Shown in pieces: positions 26,957 through 36,808 of a DNA stretch of 64,000 nt. How positions within the stretch are numbered: the first letter of the stretch is position 1; each line of letters starts with the position of its first letter. The position numbers and the translations under genes are program-made. Location: positions 114,955 to 178,954 of the forward strand of contig NZ_QJUM01000010.1 of the NCBI RefSeq assembly GCF_004327355.1, read 5' to 3'. The notes under the pieces were generated by a model. It made no database searches. It saw nothing but the letters and a program-made list of their open reading frames with translations, and was not told where the DNA came from. Source of the stretch: Phytopseudomonas dryadis. Its GTDB lineage: Bacteria; Pseudomonadota; Gammaproteobacteria; Pseudomonadales; Pseudomonadaceae.

Positions 26957-28096
26957 ATGAGCAACGCCCTGCGCATCCAGGCCATCGATGCCCTGCTGCC
27001 ACAGACCCAATGCGGCAAGTGCGGCCATCCGGGCTGCCTGCCCTACGCCGAAGGCATCGCCGCGGGCGAGGCGATCAACAAATGCCCGCCGGGCGGCAGC
27101 GCCACCATCCATGCCCTGGCCCGACTGCTGCAGGTGCCGGAATTGCCCCTGGAGCTGCCGGCCGTGCCGGCACAGATCGCCGTTATCCGCGAAACCGAAT
27201 GCATCGGCTGCACCAAGTGCATCCAGGCCTGCCCGGTGGACGCCATCGTCGGCGCGGCGAAGCAGATGCATACGGTGATCAACGACGAATGCAGCGGTTG
27301 TGAACTGTGCATCGCCCCCTGCCCGGTGGACTGCATCGACCTGATCGTGCTGGCCGGGGCCCAGGCCGAAGAGCAGCGGCAGCGTGCCGACCAGTTCCGC
27401 GAGCGGCACCAGGCCCGTCAGGCCCGCCTGGCCCGGGAAGACGCGCGCCGCCGCGCGGTACGGGCAGCGCGCGGCAGCGTACCTCAGAACGCGCTGCCAG
27501 CAACCCTTGCCCCGCAGCCGCTCTCCAGCGATAACGCCGCCCTGGTCAAGCGCCTGAAGATCGACGCCGCCATGAGCCGCGCCCAGTTGCACAAGGCACT
27601 CAAGGCGTTCGGCGACACGCCCAACGCCCAGCAACAGCGACAACTCGATGCCCTGCAACTGGCCGCCGACGAGGCGCAGCGGGCATTGGCTGCGCTGCAA
27701 CCTGTCGCCCTGCCGGCCGCAGCGCCCAGCGCCGGAGAAATGGCCCTCAAGCAGGCCAAGATCACCGTGGCCGGCCGCCGTGCCGAACTGCAGGCGGCCG
27801 AACGCCGCGGGCTGGAAGAAGCGGCCCTGGCGCCGTTGCGCGCCGCCTACGGAGAAGCGCAGCAGGCGCTGCAGCACGCCGAGGAGCACTGTGGCAAACC
27901 GCCGCCCGACAGAGTCCGCGTTAACAAGGCGCCGGTGGATACCCAGTTGCGCGCGCTGAAAACCGAACTCGCCTATGCCCGCGCCGAACTGAGCAAACTG
28001 CAGCGTCGTGAAACGACCGACGCCAGTACCCTGGACAAGGCCCGCCAGCGCCTGGCGGACGCCGAGCAGCGCCTGCATGATTACCCGGGCGCCTGA
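26957..28096 (+). CDS. orphan RnfB/RsxB-like ferredoxin with extended C-terminal helical region
   Basis: A 379-residue protein. Residues 1-50 carry an RnfB-type Fe-S domain ([19 protein letters not shown] ... KCPPGG), then two [4Fe-4S] ferredoxin motifs ([14 protein letters not shown] and [15 protein letters not shown]) end near residue 130. The N-terminal transmembrane helix of true RnfB is absent. Residues 140-379 are Ala/Gln/Arg/Glu-rich and probably coiled coil, far longer than the normal RnfB tail. No rnfA, C, D, G or E gene is present although nth follows, as it does after the rnf operon elsewhere. A soluble electron carrier remnant or specialised derivative is likely. The start could be earlier. 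Confidence 0.8.
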   Translation: MSNALRIQAIDALLPQTQCGKCGHPGCLPYAEGIAAGEAINKCPPGGSATIHALARLLQVPELPLELPAVPAQIAVIRETECIGCTKCIQACPVDAIVGAAKQMHTVINDECSGCELCIAPCPVDCIDLIVLAGAQAEEQRQRADQFRERHQARQARLAREDARRRAVRAARGSVPQNALPATLAPQPLSSDNAALVKRLKIDAAMSRAQLHKALKAFGDTPNAQQQRQLDALQLAADEAQRALAALQPVALPAAAPSAGEMALKQAKITVAGRRAELQAAERRGLEEAALAPLRAAYGEAQQALQHAEEHCGKPPPDRVRVNKAPVDTQLRALKTELAYARAELSKLQRRETTDASTLDKARQRLADAEQRLHDYPGA

Positions 28097-28243
28097 ACCC
28101 GCCCTGCAGGGCGACCGGCACTGGCTGACGCCAGCGGTGATGGCAGGCGACGCCCTGCTTCGCCTGCGCCCACGCAGGCTTTATCCTACTCGGCCCGCTC
28201 TTCGAGCCGGATGCTCTTTCCTGACCGTGAACAGCGATAAAAA

Positions 28244-28882
28244 ATGAATGCCGCGAAACGCCATGAGATCTTCCGTCGCCTGCGCGAAGACAATCCCGAA
28301 CCGAAAACCGAACTCGCCTACAGCAGCCCGTTCGAGCTGCTGATCGCCGTGATCCTGTCCGCCCAGGCCACGGATGTCGGCGTGAACAAGGCCACCGCCA
28401 AGCTCTATCCGGTGGCCAATACGCCCGAGGCCATCCTTGCCCTCGGCGTCGAAGGGCTGAGCGCCTATATCAAGACCATCGGCCTGTTCAACAGCAAGGC
28501 GAAAAACGTCATCGAGACCTGCCGCATCCTCGTCGAGCAGCACGGCGGTGAGGTGCCGCAGACGCGCGAGGCGCTGGAAGCCCTGCCAGGCGTCGGCCGC
28601 AAGACCGCCAACGTGGTGCTCAACACCGCCTTCCGGCAACTGACCATGGCCGTGGACACGCATATTTTCCGGGTCAGCAACCGCACCGGCATCGCGCCGG
28701 GCAAGAACGTGGTCGAAGTCGAGAAAAAACTGCTGAAGTTCGTGCCCCGGGAGTTCCTGCTCGATGCCCACCACTGGCTGATCCTGCACGGCCGCTACGT
28801 CTGCCAGGCACGCAAGCCGCGTTGCGGCAGCTGCCGCATCGAAGACCTGTGCGAATACAAGCTGAAGACCTCTGACGATTGA
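28244..28882 (+). CDS. nth: endonuclease III
   Basis: A 212-residue base-excision-repair DNA glycosylase/AP lyase for oxidised pyrimidines. The helix-hairpin-helix LPGVGRKTANVVL contains the catalytic lysine, the aspartate lies in MAVDTHIFRVSNR, and the C-terminal [4Fe-4S] loop has cysteines in CQARKPRCGSCRIEDLC. Length is the family norm. It follows the RnfB-like gene by about 150 bases with no terminator seen between. Confidence 0.97.
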   Translation: MNAAKRHEIFRRLREDNPEPKTELAYSSPFELLIAVILSAQATDVGVNKATAKLYPVANTPEAILALGVEGLSAYIKTIGLFNSKAKNVIETCRILVEQHGGEVPQTREALEALPGVGRKTANVVLNTAFRQLTMAVDTHIFRVSNRTGIAPGKNVVEVEKKLLKFVPREFLLDAHHWLILHGRYVCQARKPRCGSCRIEDLCEYKLKTSDD

Positions 28883-28989
28883 GGATTCATGCATTAAAGC
28901 AATCGAACGATTGAAAAAATCTTTTTTACCCGCTCCGTTTTTGCCGTTATAAGGTCGGCAAATGGCCCCTGTAGCCTGGAGTGAAGCGA

Positions 28990-29169
28990 ATGAGCACCGG
29001 CAAAGAAGACCTCGAGATCGATGAAGACTTCGTCAGCGAAGAGACTGACGACAATGAAGCCCCCGTTGAAGTGGCGAAGACCAATCTGACCAAACGCCGC
29101 ATCATCGACAATTTCCTCGAAGAGCGCCGTCTGCACAAGCAACTGGCCGAATACGACTTCGACCTGTAA
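28990..29169 (+). CDS. PA3496-type small envelope-integrity-associated protein
   Basis: A 59-residue acidic N-terminus (KEDLEIDEDFVSEETDDNE) joined to a basic helical C-terminus (KTNLTKRRIIDNFLEERRLHKQLAEYDFDL). I recall this as the PA3496 family, annotated as putative envelope integrity protein and located beside nth. GGAG eight bases before the ATG fixes the start; a GTG nine bases upstream is less likely. A strong terminator follows at once. Confidence 0.8.
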   Translation: MSTGKEDLEIDEDFVSEETDDNEAPVEVAKTNLTKRRIIDNFLEERRLHKQLAEYDFDL

Positions 29170-29170
29170 A

Positions 29171-29204
29171 CGAAAAAGCCCCGCCATCGCTGCGGGGCTT
29201 TTCG
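29171..29204 (+). terminator. intrinsic terminator after the PA3496-type gene
   Basis: GAAAAAGCCCCGC pairs with GCGGGGCTTTTC around a short loop. It also lies at the 3' end of the convergent lipoprotein operon and may serve both directions. Confidence 0.9.
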
Positions 29205-29241
29205 TTGTGCGCTGACGCCCCGTGCCGGCGGCACCCGGGGC

Positions 29242-29898
29242 TCACTGCATGTCGTAGCGGGGCGAACGCGGGCCGTGCAGGATGCCGTTGCTACGCCCGG
29301 CGGAAAGCAACTGCCCGCTGGCCATGCCCGCAACCGGATAGGTGGCATCGGTCAGCGTGTTCATCACCTGCTTCACCGCGGCGGTGATCAACATCCCCAC
29401 CAGGCCGCCACCGCTGTTGTTATTGCCCTGGTCGGTAGCCAGCGCCGAGCCGCTCCACAACAACTGGCCACTGCGCAGATCGACCAGATTGGCCTTGGCC
29501 TCGACCCTGACCGAGCTGTCGAACAGGGTATAGGTCGAGCCGTACTGCACCACGGTGACGTACAGCGCCGAGTCGGCACCGAAGATTTCACGCAGCTTGG
29601 CTGGGGCGACCTGGTGGATATCGGCAGCGTTATCCAGGCCATTCTGACGGAAGGTCTCGTCGACCAGCGCCACCGGCAGCACGTAGTAACCGGCCTCGGC
29701 CAGGGGAGCGGTCATCTGCGACAGCATGCCGTAGGTCGCCTTGACCTCGGGGGTTTCGTTGAGCGGCGGCAGGATCAGGATCGATGCCGGACGGCTCTCG
29801 CGATAGGCGGTGTAATCATAGGCCGGCGGCGGCGTGACGCAGCCGGTGACCAGCGCTGCCATGCCCAGCAGCGCGCATGCACGGATAAGTGTTTTCAC
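29242..29898 (-). CDS. DUF799 (GNA1162-type) lipoprotein
   Basis: A 218-residue lipoprotein, signal MKTLIRACALLGMAALVTGC, with the DUF799 core (SILILPPLNETPEVKATYGMLSQMTAPLAEAGYYVLPVALV, FGADSALYVTVVQYGS). Neisseria GNA1162 belongs to this family and resembles TolB-like or VCA0919-type folds. It is the last gene of a three-gene operon with DUF4810 and CsgG-like lipoproteins, a conserved triad. Such proteins are thought to assemble an envelope structure; the activity is unknown. Confidence 0.85.
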   Translation of the reverse strand: MKTLIRACALLGMAALVTGCVTPPPAYDYTAYRESRPASILILPPLNETPEVKATYGMLSQMTAPLAEAGYYVLPVALVDETFRQNGLDNAADIHQVAPAKLREIFGADSALYVTVVQYGSTYTLFDSSVRVEAKANLVDLRSGQLLWSGSALATDQGNNNSGGGLVGMLITAAVKQVMNTLTDATYPVAGMASGQLLSAGRSNGILHGPRSPRYDMQ

Positions 29899-29914
29899 GG
29901 CAAGATCCCTCTTA

Positions 29915-30274
29915 CTAGTCCTGCTTCTTCAGCAGGAAGTCCATGTAGGCTTTGGCTTCCGGGAACAGCGCCTGCTCGGTGTTGAACTGCTGAACGACCT
30001 GATCGTCCTTGCCGAGCTGCGCATAGAGCATGCCCAGATGGGCGTGGTAGCCCGGTGGCGGTGTCTTGCCCCTGGCGCGGATCTTCTGCAGACCCTTCTC
30101 CAGTTCGGCGATCTGCTGCTCGGTACTGCCTTCGCCGCTGAAGTGTTCGTACACCTGGTACTGATAACCCTCCCACTGATACAGCGAGTTATCGGTCGTC
30201 GCGCAGCCCTGCAGCCAGGCAAGGCCGGCCAGTGCGAGCGGCAATAGCGCTTGCCTCGCGGATACATGCGTCAT
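29915..30274 (-). CDS. DUF4810 lipoprotein
   Basis: A 119-residue lipoprotein. The start at 30274 follows AAGGAAATCATCG. The lipobox is LQGC (LAWLQGCATTDNS). The mature part (SLYQWEGYQYQVYEHFSGEG, IAELEKGLQKIRARGKTPPPGYHAHLGMLYAQLG) is the DUF4810 signature with one TPR-like helix pair. It is the middle gene of the CsgG/DUF4810/DUF799 operon, 16 bases ahead of the next start. Confidence 0.87.
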   Translation of the reverse strand: MTHVSARQALLPLALAGLAWLQGCATTDNSLYQWEGYQYQVYEHFSGEGSTEQQIAELEKGLQKIRARGKTPPPGYHAHLGMLYAQLGKDDQVVQQFNTEQALFPEAKAYMDFLLKKQD

Positions 30275-30351
30275 CGATGATTTCCTTATGTGTTGACTAA
30301 CGCGTTCAGCGCCTGCGCGAGCCAGGGCCCGGCAAGGCAGCAAACAGGCGC

Positions 30352-31023
30352 TCAGGGTTTCCAGGCGCCCAGGTCGATGGCCGCGACCATGCGCTGCACC
30401 GCTTCGCGCATGGCCAGGTCGAGCACCTTGCCATTGAGGGTCGAGTCATAGCTGGCGGTACCGCCGAAGCCGATGATCTCGCGATTGGACAGCACGTATT
30501 CACCCGCCCCCTGGGTGGAGTACACCACCTCGGAGGTGGAGATATTGACGATGTTCAACGCGACCTTGGCGTAGGCCACCTGTTGCTTGCCACGGCCGAG
30601 AATGCCGAACAGCTGGTGGTCGCCCACTTCCTTGCGGCCGAACTCGGTGACGTCACCAGTGACCACATAATCGGCACCGCGCAGGGTCTGGGCTTGGCTC
30701 TTGAAACCGGCCTCCTGGCTCAGCTCGGCGAGGTTCTCGCGCTCCAGAACGCTGAAGCGGTTGGACTGCTGCAAATGGGTGACCAGCGTGGTCTTGGCCT
30801 GGCCGCCGAGACGGTCGACGCCATCGGAGAAGATTCCGCGCATGTAGCTGGAGCGGTTGTCGAACTTGCCTACGGCGATCGGTGTACGGACACCGGAATA
30901 GGCGATGTTGGCGGTCTGTACCTGGGCCACTTCCAGGGCGCGCGACGTCTCGGTGGCACAGCCGGCCAGCAGGGTCAGCAAGGCTGCGCAGGCGGCAACC
31001 GGTGCGGCTTGAAATCCTTTCAC
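30352..31023 (-). CDS. CsgG/HfaB-family lipoprotein
   Basis: A 223-residue protein read from a GTG at 31023, chosen because GGAG lies six bases upstream and translation then gives a normal lipoprotein signal (KGFQAAPVAACAALLTLLAGC). The mature domain has the CsgG core (IAVGKFDNRSSY, LVTHLQQSNRFSVLERENL, GADYVVTGDVTEFGRKE). CsgG forms the curli secretion pore, but no curli genes are nearby, so this is the pore-like partner of the DUF4810/DUF799 triad. It is the first gene of that operon. Confidence 0.87.
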   Translation of the reverse strand: MKGFQAAPVAACAALLTLLAGCATETSRALEVAQVQTANIAYSGVRTPIAVGKFDNRSSYMRGIFSDGVDRLGGQAKTTLVTHLQQSNRFSVLERENLAELSQEAGFKSQAQTLRGADYVVTGDVTEFGRKEVGDHQLFGILGRGKQQVAYAKVALNIVNISTSEVVYSTQGAGEYVLSNREIIGFGGTASYDSTLNGKVLDLAMREAVQRMVAAIDLGAWKP

Positions 31024-31342
31024 ATGGAACTCCGAAAACAGGGGGGAACTCATTCGAGAGGGCAATGATACCGTAGGGCCACTATAGAAAAACAGCAGCA
31101 GACCCAGCGTGACGGACAATGCGGCAACGCATGCCACGTCTGCCACGATCTGATCAGATACCTACCTTTAACCAGATATTCGCTACTTTTCGGCGACTTT
31201 TTGCTCGACAGAATCGAGCCATGCACGGCAAATTCGGCGGCAGGAGAAGCGCGAGGATCGAGGATTTTTTACCAAAGAGTGCGGCACGTCACACGCTACA
31301 GCCCTCGGGGAGAGGGCTGTGGCGCAGCAAGAGCGGGCGCTC
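31024..31342. other. intergenic region between csgG-like operon and argG
   Basis: 319 bases without a gene. It should contain the promoter of the lipoprotein operon (minus strand) in the AT-richer part near 31080-31200. At the argG end, ACAGCCCT/AGGGCTGT (31299-31321) and AAGAGCG-GG-CGCTCTT (31327-31343) form hairpins but lack a clear U-tract. Confidence 0.5.
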
Positions 31343-32560
31343 TTACAGCAACTGACGACCTTTGTTGGCGGCAATGCGCATGCGCAGCGCATTGAGCTTG
31401 ATGAAGCCCGCCGCGTCCTGCTGGTTGTAGGCACCGCCATCTTCCTCGAAGGTGGCGATATTGGCGTCGAACAGCGAATCGTCGGACTTGCGCCCGGTGA
31501 CGATGACGTTGCCCTTGTACAGTTTCATGCGGACCACGCCGTTCACGTTGACCTGGGAGGCATCGATCATCTGCTGCAGCATCAGGCGCTCGGGGCTCCA
31601 CCAGAAACCGTTGTAGATCAGGCTGGCGTACTTCGGCATCAGCTCGTCTTTCAGGTGCGCGACTTCACGATCCAGGGTGATCGACTCGATGGCGCGGTGA
31701 CCCTTGAGCATGATGGTGCCACCGGGAGTTTCGTAGCAGCCGCGGGACTTCATGCCGACGAAACGGTTCTCGACGATATCCAGGCGGCCGATGCCGTTCT
31801 CGCCGCCGATGCGGTTCAGTTCGGCCAGCACGGTGGCCGGGGTCATGGCCTTGCCATCGATGGCGACGATGTCGCCGGCCTGGTAGGTCAGCTCGATGTA
31901 GGTCGGGCTATCCGGCGCGTTTTCCGGGGACCGGGTCCAACGCCACATGTCCTCTTCGTGCTCGGTCCAGGTGTCTTCCAGTACACCGCCCTCATAGGAG
32001 ATGTGCAGCAGGTTGGCGTCCATGGAGTACGGCGACTTCTTCTTGCCATGGCGCTCGATCGGGATGGCGTGCTTCTCGGCGTAGTCCATCAGCTTCTCGC
32101 GCGACAGCAGGTCCCATTCGCGCCACGGCGCGATCACCTTCACGCCGGGCTTGAGCGCGTAGGCGCCGAGTTCGAAGCGCACCTGGTCGTTACCCTTGCC
32201 GGTGGCGCCATGGGAGATGGCGTCGGCGCCGGTCTCGTTGGCGATCTCGATCAGGCGCTTGGCGATCAGCGGACGGGCGATGGAAGTCCCCAGCAGGTAC
32301 TCGCCCTCGTAGAGGGTGTTGGCGCGGAACATCGGATAGACGAAATCACGCACGAACTCTTCGCGCAGGTCGTCGATGTAGATTTCCTTGACGCCCATGG
32401 CCTGGGCCTTGGCGCGGGCCGGCTCGACTTCCTCACCCTGGCCGAGATCAGCGGTGAAGGTCACCACTTCACAGTTATAGGTATCTTGCAGCCACTTGAG
32501 GATCACCGAGGTGTCCAGGCCACCGGAATAAGCCAGGACTACCTTGTTAACGTCGGCCAT
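31343..32560 (-). CDS. argG: argininosuccinate synthase
   Basis: A 405-residue ATP-dependent ligase joining citrulline and aspartate in arginine synthesis. The N-terminal P-loop [15 protein letters not shown] is diagnostic, and downstream motifs include [16 protein letters not shown] and [10 protein letters not shown]. The start at 32560 follows GGAG by eight bases; the in-frame GTG three codons upstream is disfavoured. An argC gene lies 3 kb away but in the opposite orientation. Confidence 0.97.
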   Translation of the reverse strand: MADVNKVVLAYSGGLDTSVILKWLQDTYNCEVVTFTADLGQGEEVEPARAKAQAMGVKEIYIDDLREEFVRDFVYPMFRANTLYEGEYLLGTSIARPLIAKRLIEIANETGADAISHGATGKGNDQVRFELGAYALKPGVKVIAPWREWDLLSREKLMDYAEKHAIPIERHGKKKSPYSMDANLLHISYEGGVLEDTWTEHEEDMWRWTRSPENAPDSPTYIELTYQAGDIVAIDGKAMTPATVLAELNRIGGENGIGRLDIVENRFVGMKSRGCYETPGGTIMLKGHRAIESITLDREVAHLKDELMPKYASLIYNGFWWSPERLMLQQMIDASQVNVNGVVRMKLYKGNVIVTGRKSDDSLFDANIATFEEDGGAYNQQDAAGFIKLNALRMRIAANKGRQLL

Positions 32561-32670
32561 GCCATCCACTCCACGGGGTTGTTCGGAAAACCCGTGATTC
32601 TACTGCCCGCGCGCCATGATTTACAGGGGCGCGACAGGCGATGACGCTGAGGCGACAGGCGGATGCGTGC

Positions 32671-33603
32671 TCAGGAGGTCGCCGCCGGCGCGGCGGGCGC
32701 TGTGGCGGGCGTCTCGCTGGCCGGCTCGGCAGGGGCCGCAGGGACCCGCTCCAGGCGCACCGAGACCCGGCGGTTCTTCGCCCGGTTGGCGGCATTGCTA
32801 TTGGGCACCAGCGGATAGCGCTCGCCATGGAACCGCAGGGTGATCTGCTCCTCGGGAACGCCATTGGCCTTGAGGTATTCCATGACCGCCAGGGCACGAC
32901 GGCGCGACAGGTCGCGGTTGGTCAGGCGGTTGCCGCTGTTGTCGGCGTGGCCGTCCAGCTCGATGCGATTGACCGTCGGATCGGCCTTCATATAGCCGAG
33001 GATGATCTCCAGCCTGGCCTTGGCCATGGGGTCCAGCTCCACCCCGCCGCCCGGGAAGCCGACGCTGGATTGCCGGACCTGTTCGAAATTGACGGGCAGC
33101 AGCTTGGCCGTACAGGCCAGGTAATCGTCGTAGGCCTTGCGAAAGTGCACCGGCAACAGGCGCACCTCCAGGCTTTCCCCGCCCATGGAGGTACGGTGGC
33201 GCACCAGCGGGCTGCGCCCTTCGAGCAAGCCGGTCAGCAGGCGCCCGGCCTGTTCCTGGGAACTGTTGAACGGCACCTCGCCGGAAGCGACGCTGACCAC
33301 GCCGAGATTGATGTCACCGCGCCCCGGCTGCCAGGGCGCGGCGGCCGCCAGCAAGGTGGCCGAGCCACTGCCCAGCCAACGCTCCCTGGCCTGCAGGCGG
33401 AAGGTCGCCTGCTCACCGGCGCGGCGGACGAACTCGCCGGCGCCGAAATCGGTGATCGGCTGCGCCAGGCGACACTCGAACTGATCACCGGCCACCTGCC
33501 ATTCGACCTTCTCCAGACGCGTCTGGAAGCTGATCGCGGTAGCCGGCAGGCTCAGGCCCGCGCTGGCGAGCAAACCGAAGATGAGGCAAAAGGGCTGGCG
33601 CAC
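32671..33603 (-). CDS. motY: sodium-type flagellar motor T-ring protein MotY
   Basis: A 310-residue periplasmic protein. It starts with GTG at 33603 (GGAG six bases upstream), giving the signal [22 protein letters not shown]. The N-terminal domain ([23 protein letters not shown]) binds the basal body, and the C-terminal OmpA-like domain ([35 protein letters not shown]) binds peptidoglycan. An Ala/Pro-rich tail of about 25 residues ends the protein. Placed between argG and pyrC as in P. aeruginosa, where MotY is needed for MotAB/MotCD-driven motility. Confidence 0.92.
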   Translation of the reverse strand: MRQPFCLIFGLLASAGLSLPATAISFQTRLEKVEWQVAGDQFECRLAQPITDFGAGEFVRRAGEQATFRLQARERWLGSGSATLLAAAAPWQPGRGDINLGVVSVASGEVPFNSSQEQAGRLLTGLLEGRSPLVRHRTSMGGESLEVRLLPVHFRKAYDDYLACTAKLLPVNFEQVRQSSVGFPGGGVELDPMAKARLEIILGYMKADPTVNRIELDGHADNSGNRLTNRDLSRRRALAVMEYLKANGVPEEQITLRFHGERYPLVPNSNAANRAKNRRVSVRLERVPAAPAEPASETPATAPAAPAATS

Positions 33604-33745
33604 AGCGGGCTCCACGAGAATGACAGCGTTCCCTGTGGGTATCGGTGGCCGCTGCAAAAACTTGAGCGCAGGCACTCTGCGGCGTGCCGCCGCACGGCTT
33701 TTCCGGTAGCATTCGAAGCCTGTTTCGCCCCGCCTGGAAGCTTCC

Positions 33746-34792
33746 ATGACCGACCGCCTCACCCTGCTGCGTCCCGACGACTGGCATATCCACCTGCGCG
33801 ACGGCGCGGTGCTCCCGCACACCGTCGCCGATGTCGCGCGCACCTTCGCCCGCGCCATCGTCATGCCCAACCTGGTGCCGCCGGTGCGCAATGCCGCCGA
33901 GGCCGGTGCCTATCGCCAGCGTATCCTCGCCGCGCGCCCGGCCGGCAGCCGTTTCGAACCCTTGATGGTGCTCTACCTCACCGACCGCACCAGTGCCGAG
34001 GATATCCGCGCCGCCAAGGCCAGCGGCTTCGTGTACGCGGCCAAGATGTACCCGGCCGGCGCGACCACCAATTCGGATTCCGGCGTCACCAGCCTGGACA
34101 ACATCACCGCGGCCCTGGAAGCGCTGGCCGAGGTCGGCATGCCGCTGCTGGTGCACGGCGAGGTCACGCGCAGCGATGTGGACGTGTTCGACCGCGAGAA
34201 ACGCTTCATCGACGAACACATGCGCCGTCTGGTCGAGCGCTTCCCCACGCTGAAAGTGGTGTTCGAGCACATCACCACCGGCGATGCCGCCGAGTTCGTC
34301 AAGCAGGCGCCGAGCAACGTGGCGGCCACCATCACCGTCCAGCACCTGCTGTACAACCGCAACCACATGCTGGTCGGCGGCATTCGCCCGCACTTCTATT
34401 GCCTGCCGATCCTCAAGCGCAACACGCACCAGCAAGCCCTGCTCGACGCCGCCACCAGCGGCAGCGCCAAGTTCTTCCTGGGTACGGACTCGGCGCCCCA
34501 CGCCCGGCACGCCAAGGAGGCCGCCTGCGGCTGCGCCGGCTGCTACACCGCCTATGCCGCCATCGAGCTGTACGCCGAGGCGTTCGAGCAACGCAACGCC
34601 CTGGACAAGCTGGAAGCCTTCGCCAGCCACTACGGCGCGGACTTCTACGGCCTGCCCCGCAATACCGACAGCATCACCCTGATCCGCGAAGACTGGAACG
34701 CCCCGGCAAGCCTGCCGTTCGGCGAGCAGACCGTCATTCCGCTGCGCGCCGGAGAATCTCTGCGCTGGCGCCTGCTGGAGAGCACCCCATGA
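33746..34792 (+). CDS. pyrC: dihydroorotase (PyrC type)
   Basis: A 348-residue zinc enzyme of pyrimidine synthesis. Zinc ligands are in [10 protein letters not shown], the carbamylated lysine in [17 protein letters not shown], and the catalytic aspartate in [14 protein letters not shown]. Length fits the E. coli-type class. The stop overlaps the start of rnt (ATGA), so the two genes are coupled. Confidence 0.97.
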   Translation: MTDRLTLLRPDDWHIHLRDGAVLPHTVADVARTFARAIVMPNLVPPVRNAAEAGAYRQRILAARPAGSRFEPLMVLYLTDRTSAEDIRAAKASGFVYAAKMYPAGATTNSDSGVTSLDNITAALEALAEVGMPLLVHGEVTRSDVDVFDREKRFIDEHMRRLVERFPTLKVVFEHITTGDAAEFVKQAPSNVAATITVQHLLYNRNHMLVGGIRPHFYCLPILKRNTHQQALLDAATSGSAKFFLGTDSAPHARHAKEAACGCAGCYTAYAAIELYAEAFEQRNALDKLEAFASHYGADFYGLPRNTDSITLIREDWNAPASLPFGEQTVIPLRAGESLRWRLLESTP

Positions 34793-35463
34793 GTGAAGAA
34801 CAGTTCGACGACGACCAGGACGCCCCGGTCAGCAGCGCTGCCCGCCATCCCATGGCGGCGCGTTTTCGCGGCTACCTGCCGGTGGTGGTGGATGTCGAGA
34901 CCGGCGGCTTCAACAGCGCCACCGATGCCCTGCTGGAAATCGCCGCCACCACCATCGGCATGGACGAAGGCGGCTTTCTCTACCCGGATCACACCCACTT
35001 CTTCCGTGTCGAGCCCTTCGCCGGCGCCAATATCGAACAGGCGGCACTGGAGTTCACCGGTATCAAGCTCGATCACCCGCTGCGCATGGCGGTCAGCGAG
35101 GAGCATGCGCTGACCGAGATTTTCCGCGGCTTGCGCAAATCGCTGAAAGCCAATGGCTGCAAACGCGCCATCCTGGTCGGTCACAACAGCAGCTTCGACC
35201 TGGGTTTTCTCAATGCCGCCGTCGCCCGCTGCGAGCTCAAGCGCAATCCCTTCCATCCCTTTTCCAGCTTCGACACCGCCACCCTCGCCGGCCTCGCCTA
35301 TGGCCAGACCGTGCTGGCCAAGGCATGCCAGGCCGCCGGCATCGAGTTCGACGGTCGCGAAGCCCATTCCGCCCGCTACGACACCGAGAAGACCGCGGAA
35401 CTGTTCTGCGGCATCGTCAATCGCTGGAAGGAAATGGGCGGCTGGGAAGACTTCGACGAGTGA
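34789..35463 (+). CDS. rnt: ribonuclease T
   Basis: A 224-residue DEDDh 3'-5' exonuclease for tRNA end turnover and stable RNA maturation. Exo[11 protein letters not shown], Exo[15 protein letters not shown] and Exo[16 protein letters not shown] are all present. It starts within the pyrC stop codon. A 25-residue acidic N-terminal extension precedes the core domain, as usual in Pseudomonas. Confidence 0.97.
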   Translation: MSEEQFDDDQDAPVSSAARHPMAARFRGYLPVVVDVETGGFNSATDALLEIAATTIGMDEGGFLYPDHTHFFRVEPFAGANIEQAALEFTGIKLDHPLRMAVSEEHALTEIFRGLRKSLKANGCKRAILVGHNSSFDLGFLNAAVARCELKRNPFHPFSSFDTATLAGLAYGQTVLAKACQAAGIEFDGREAHSARYDTEKTAELFCGIVNRWKEMGGWEDFDE

Positions 35464-35468
35464 ATGCC

Positions 35469-36401
35469 ATGAAAAAATATCAGATCTTCATCGATGGACA
35501 GGCCGGCACCACCGGCCTGCAGATCCGCCAGCGTCTGGCCAGCCACCCGCAGATCGAGGTGGTGACCATCGATCACGATAAACGTCGCGACCAGGACGCC
35601 AAGCGCGAACTGATGAGCTCGGTCGACGTGACCGTGCTCTGCCTGCCGGACGACGCCGCCCGGGAAACCGCGACCCAGGCGCGCGCAGCCGGCTGCCGCG
35701 TACTGGACGCCAGCTCCGCGCACCGCACGGCCGATGGCTGGGTATTCGGCCTGGCGGAACTTGCCAGGGGCCAGCGCGAGGCGATTGCCAGCGCCAGCGC
35801 CGTGAGCAATCCGGGCTGCTACGCCACCGGCGCCATCCTCCTGCTGCGCCCGCTGATAGCCGCCGGCCTGCTGAGCGCCGATCGCGACCTGAGCATCAAT
35901 GCCGTATCCGGCTACACCGGCGGCGGCACCAAGATGGTCGAACGCTACCAGCAGGACAATGCGCCGGTGTATGCCGCCTACGGCCTGGGCTTCGATCACA
36001 AGCACATTCCGGAAATCCAGCACTGGTCCGGCCTGCAGGCGCGGCCGATCTTCCAGCCCGCCGTGGGCAGCTACGACCAGGGCATGCTGGTGATGATCCC
36101 GCTGCAAGGCAGCAATGGCGCCGCGCTGCAGCAGGCCCTGAGCGATTACTACCAGGGCGAGCAGTTCGTTCAGGTACTGCCCTACAACGAGATTCCGGCC
36201 GACTCCGCCCCCTTCGTCACCCCCCACGGCCTGAACGGCAGCAACCGCGCCGAGCTGCAGGTCTACGGCTCCGCCAGCGGCCAGCAGGCCTTGCTGGTCG
36301 CCAAGCTGGACAACCTCGGCAAGGGCGCATCCGGGGCCGCGGTGCAGAACCTCAACATCATGCTCGGCCTGGAAGAAGGGCTGTGCACGCAGATCGTTTG
36401 A
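35469..36401 (+). CDS. argC: N-acetyl-gamma-glutamyl-phosphate reductase, type 2
   Basis: A 310-residue NADPH-dependent reductase of arginine synthesis, of the shorter type 2 class (FIDGQAGTTGLQIRQRL at the N-terminus, LPDDAARETA, and the catalytic cysteine in SNPGCYATGAILLLRPL). It begins five bases after the rnt stop, so it may belong to the pyrC-rnt transcript. P. aeruginosa PAO1 does not, as I recall, have a gene of this class at this site, so it is an insertion relative to that order. Most pseudomonads also keep a long type 1 argC elsewhere. Confidence 0.92.
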   Translation: MKKYQIFIDGQAGTTGLQIRQRLASHPQIEVVTIDHDKRRDQDAKRELMSSVDVTVLCLPDDAARETATQARAAGCRVLDASSAHRTADGWVFGLAELARGQREAIASASAVSNPGCYATGAILLLRPLIAAGLLSADRDLSINAVSGYTGGGTKMVERYQQDNAPVYAAYGLGFDHKHIPEIQHWSGLQARPIFQPAVGSYDQGMLVMIPLQGSNGAALQQALSDYYQGEQFVQVLPYNEIPADSAPFVTPHGLNGSNRAELQVYGSASGQQALLVAKLDNLGKGASGAAVQNLNIMLGLEEGLCTQIV

Positions 36402-36429
36402 CAATGGTCTCAGGCTGCAAGCGCCCGTT

Positions 36430-36585
36430 CGCAGTCAGGGTTGACCAGTAGGAGCGTCGCCCCCGGCGAGATGCGCTGGCGGCCATGCTGCAAAATCGCG
36501 GTATGGCCACGATTCGCCGCGAGGTCGCGGCTCCTACGCGAATCCGGCCATTCTGCGTGCTCATTGCTGAATCCCGTAGGGTGGA
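36430..36585. repeat. diverged copy of the CTAG-family element (partial)
   Basis: Contains GCCCGTTCGCAGTCAGGG, then the GTAGGAGCGTCGCCCCC ... GAGGTCGCGGCTCCTACGCG palindrome and GCTGAATCCCGTAGG, all matching the interior of the element at 22703, but without the CTAG-bounded inverted ends. It is a fragment or a decayed copy downstream of argC. The remaining part of 36402-36808 contains no gene. Confidence 0.65.
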
Positions 36586-36746
36586 ACACGCTTCATCGTT
36601 CCACCACCGGTCGCCGCAGTGGTGGATGGAAAATGCGCCAAGACTCGCCCCCATCCCTCGCCTGAAGCTTGAAGCTTGAAGCCACGACCCGACCGTTCAT
36701 CCGCGGATACATCTTTCACCTTGTTGAAAGACGCCTGATCTTTGAC

Positions 36747-36768
36747 AAGCATTCTCATTAACATTAGT
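36747..36768 (+). promoter_or_regulatory. candidate Fur box upstream of bfd
   Basis: AAGCATTCTCATTAACATTA lies 40-60 bases before the bfd start and resembles the degenerate ATT-rich Fur operator. bfd is iron-starvation induced in P. aeruginosa, which supports the call. No mismatch score was computed. Confidence 0.6.
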
Positions 36769-36808
36769 ATCCGTCGCCAACAGCCACTCCAAAGCGACGG
36801 GCCAAGCC

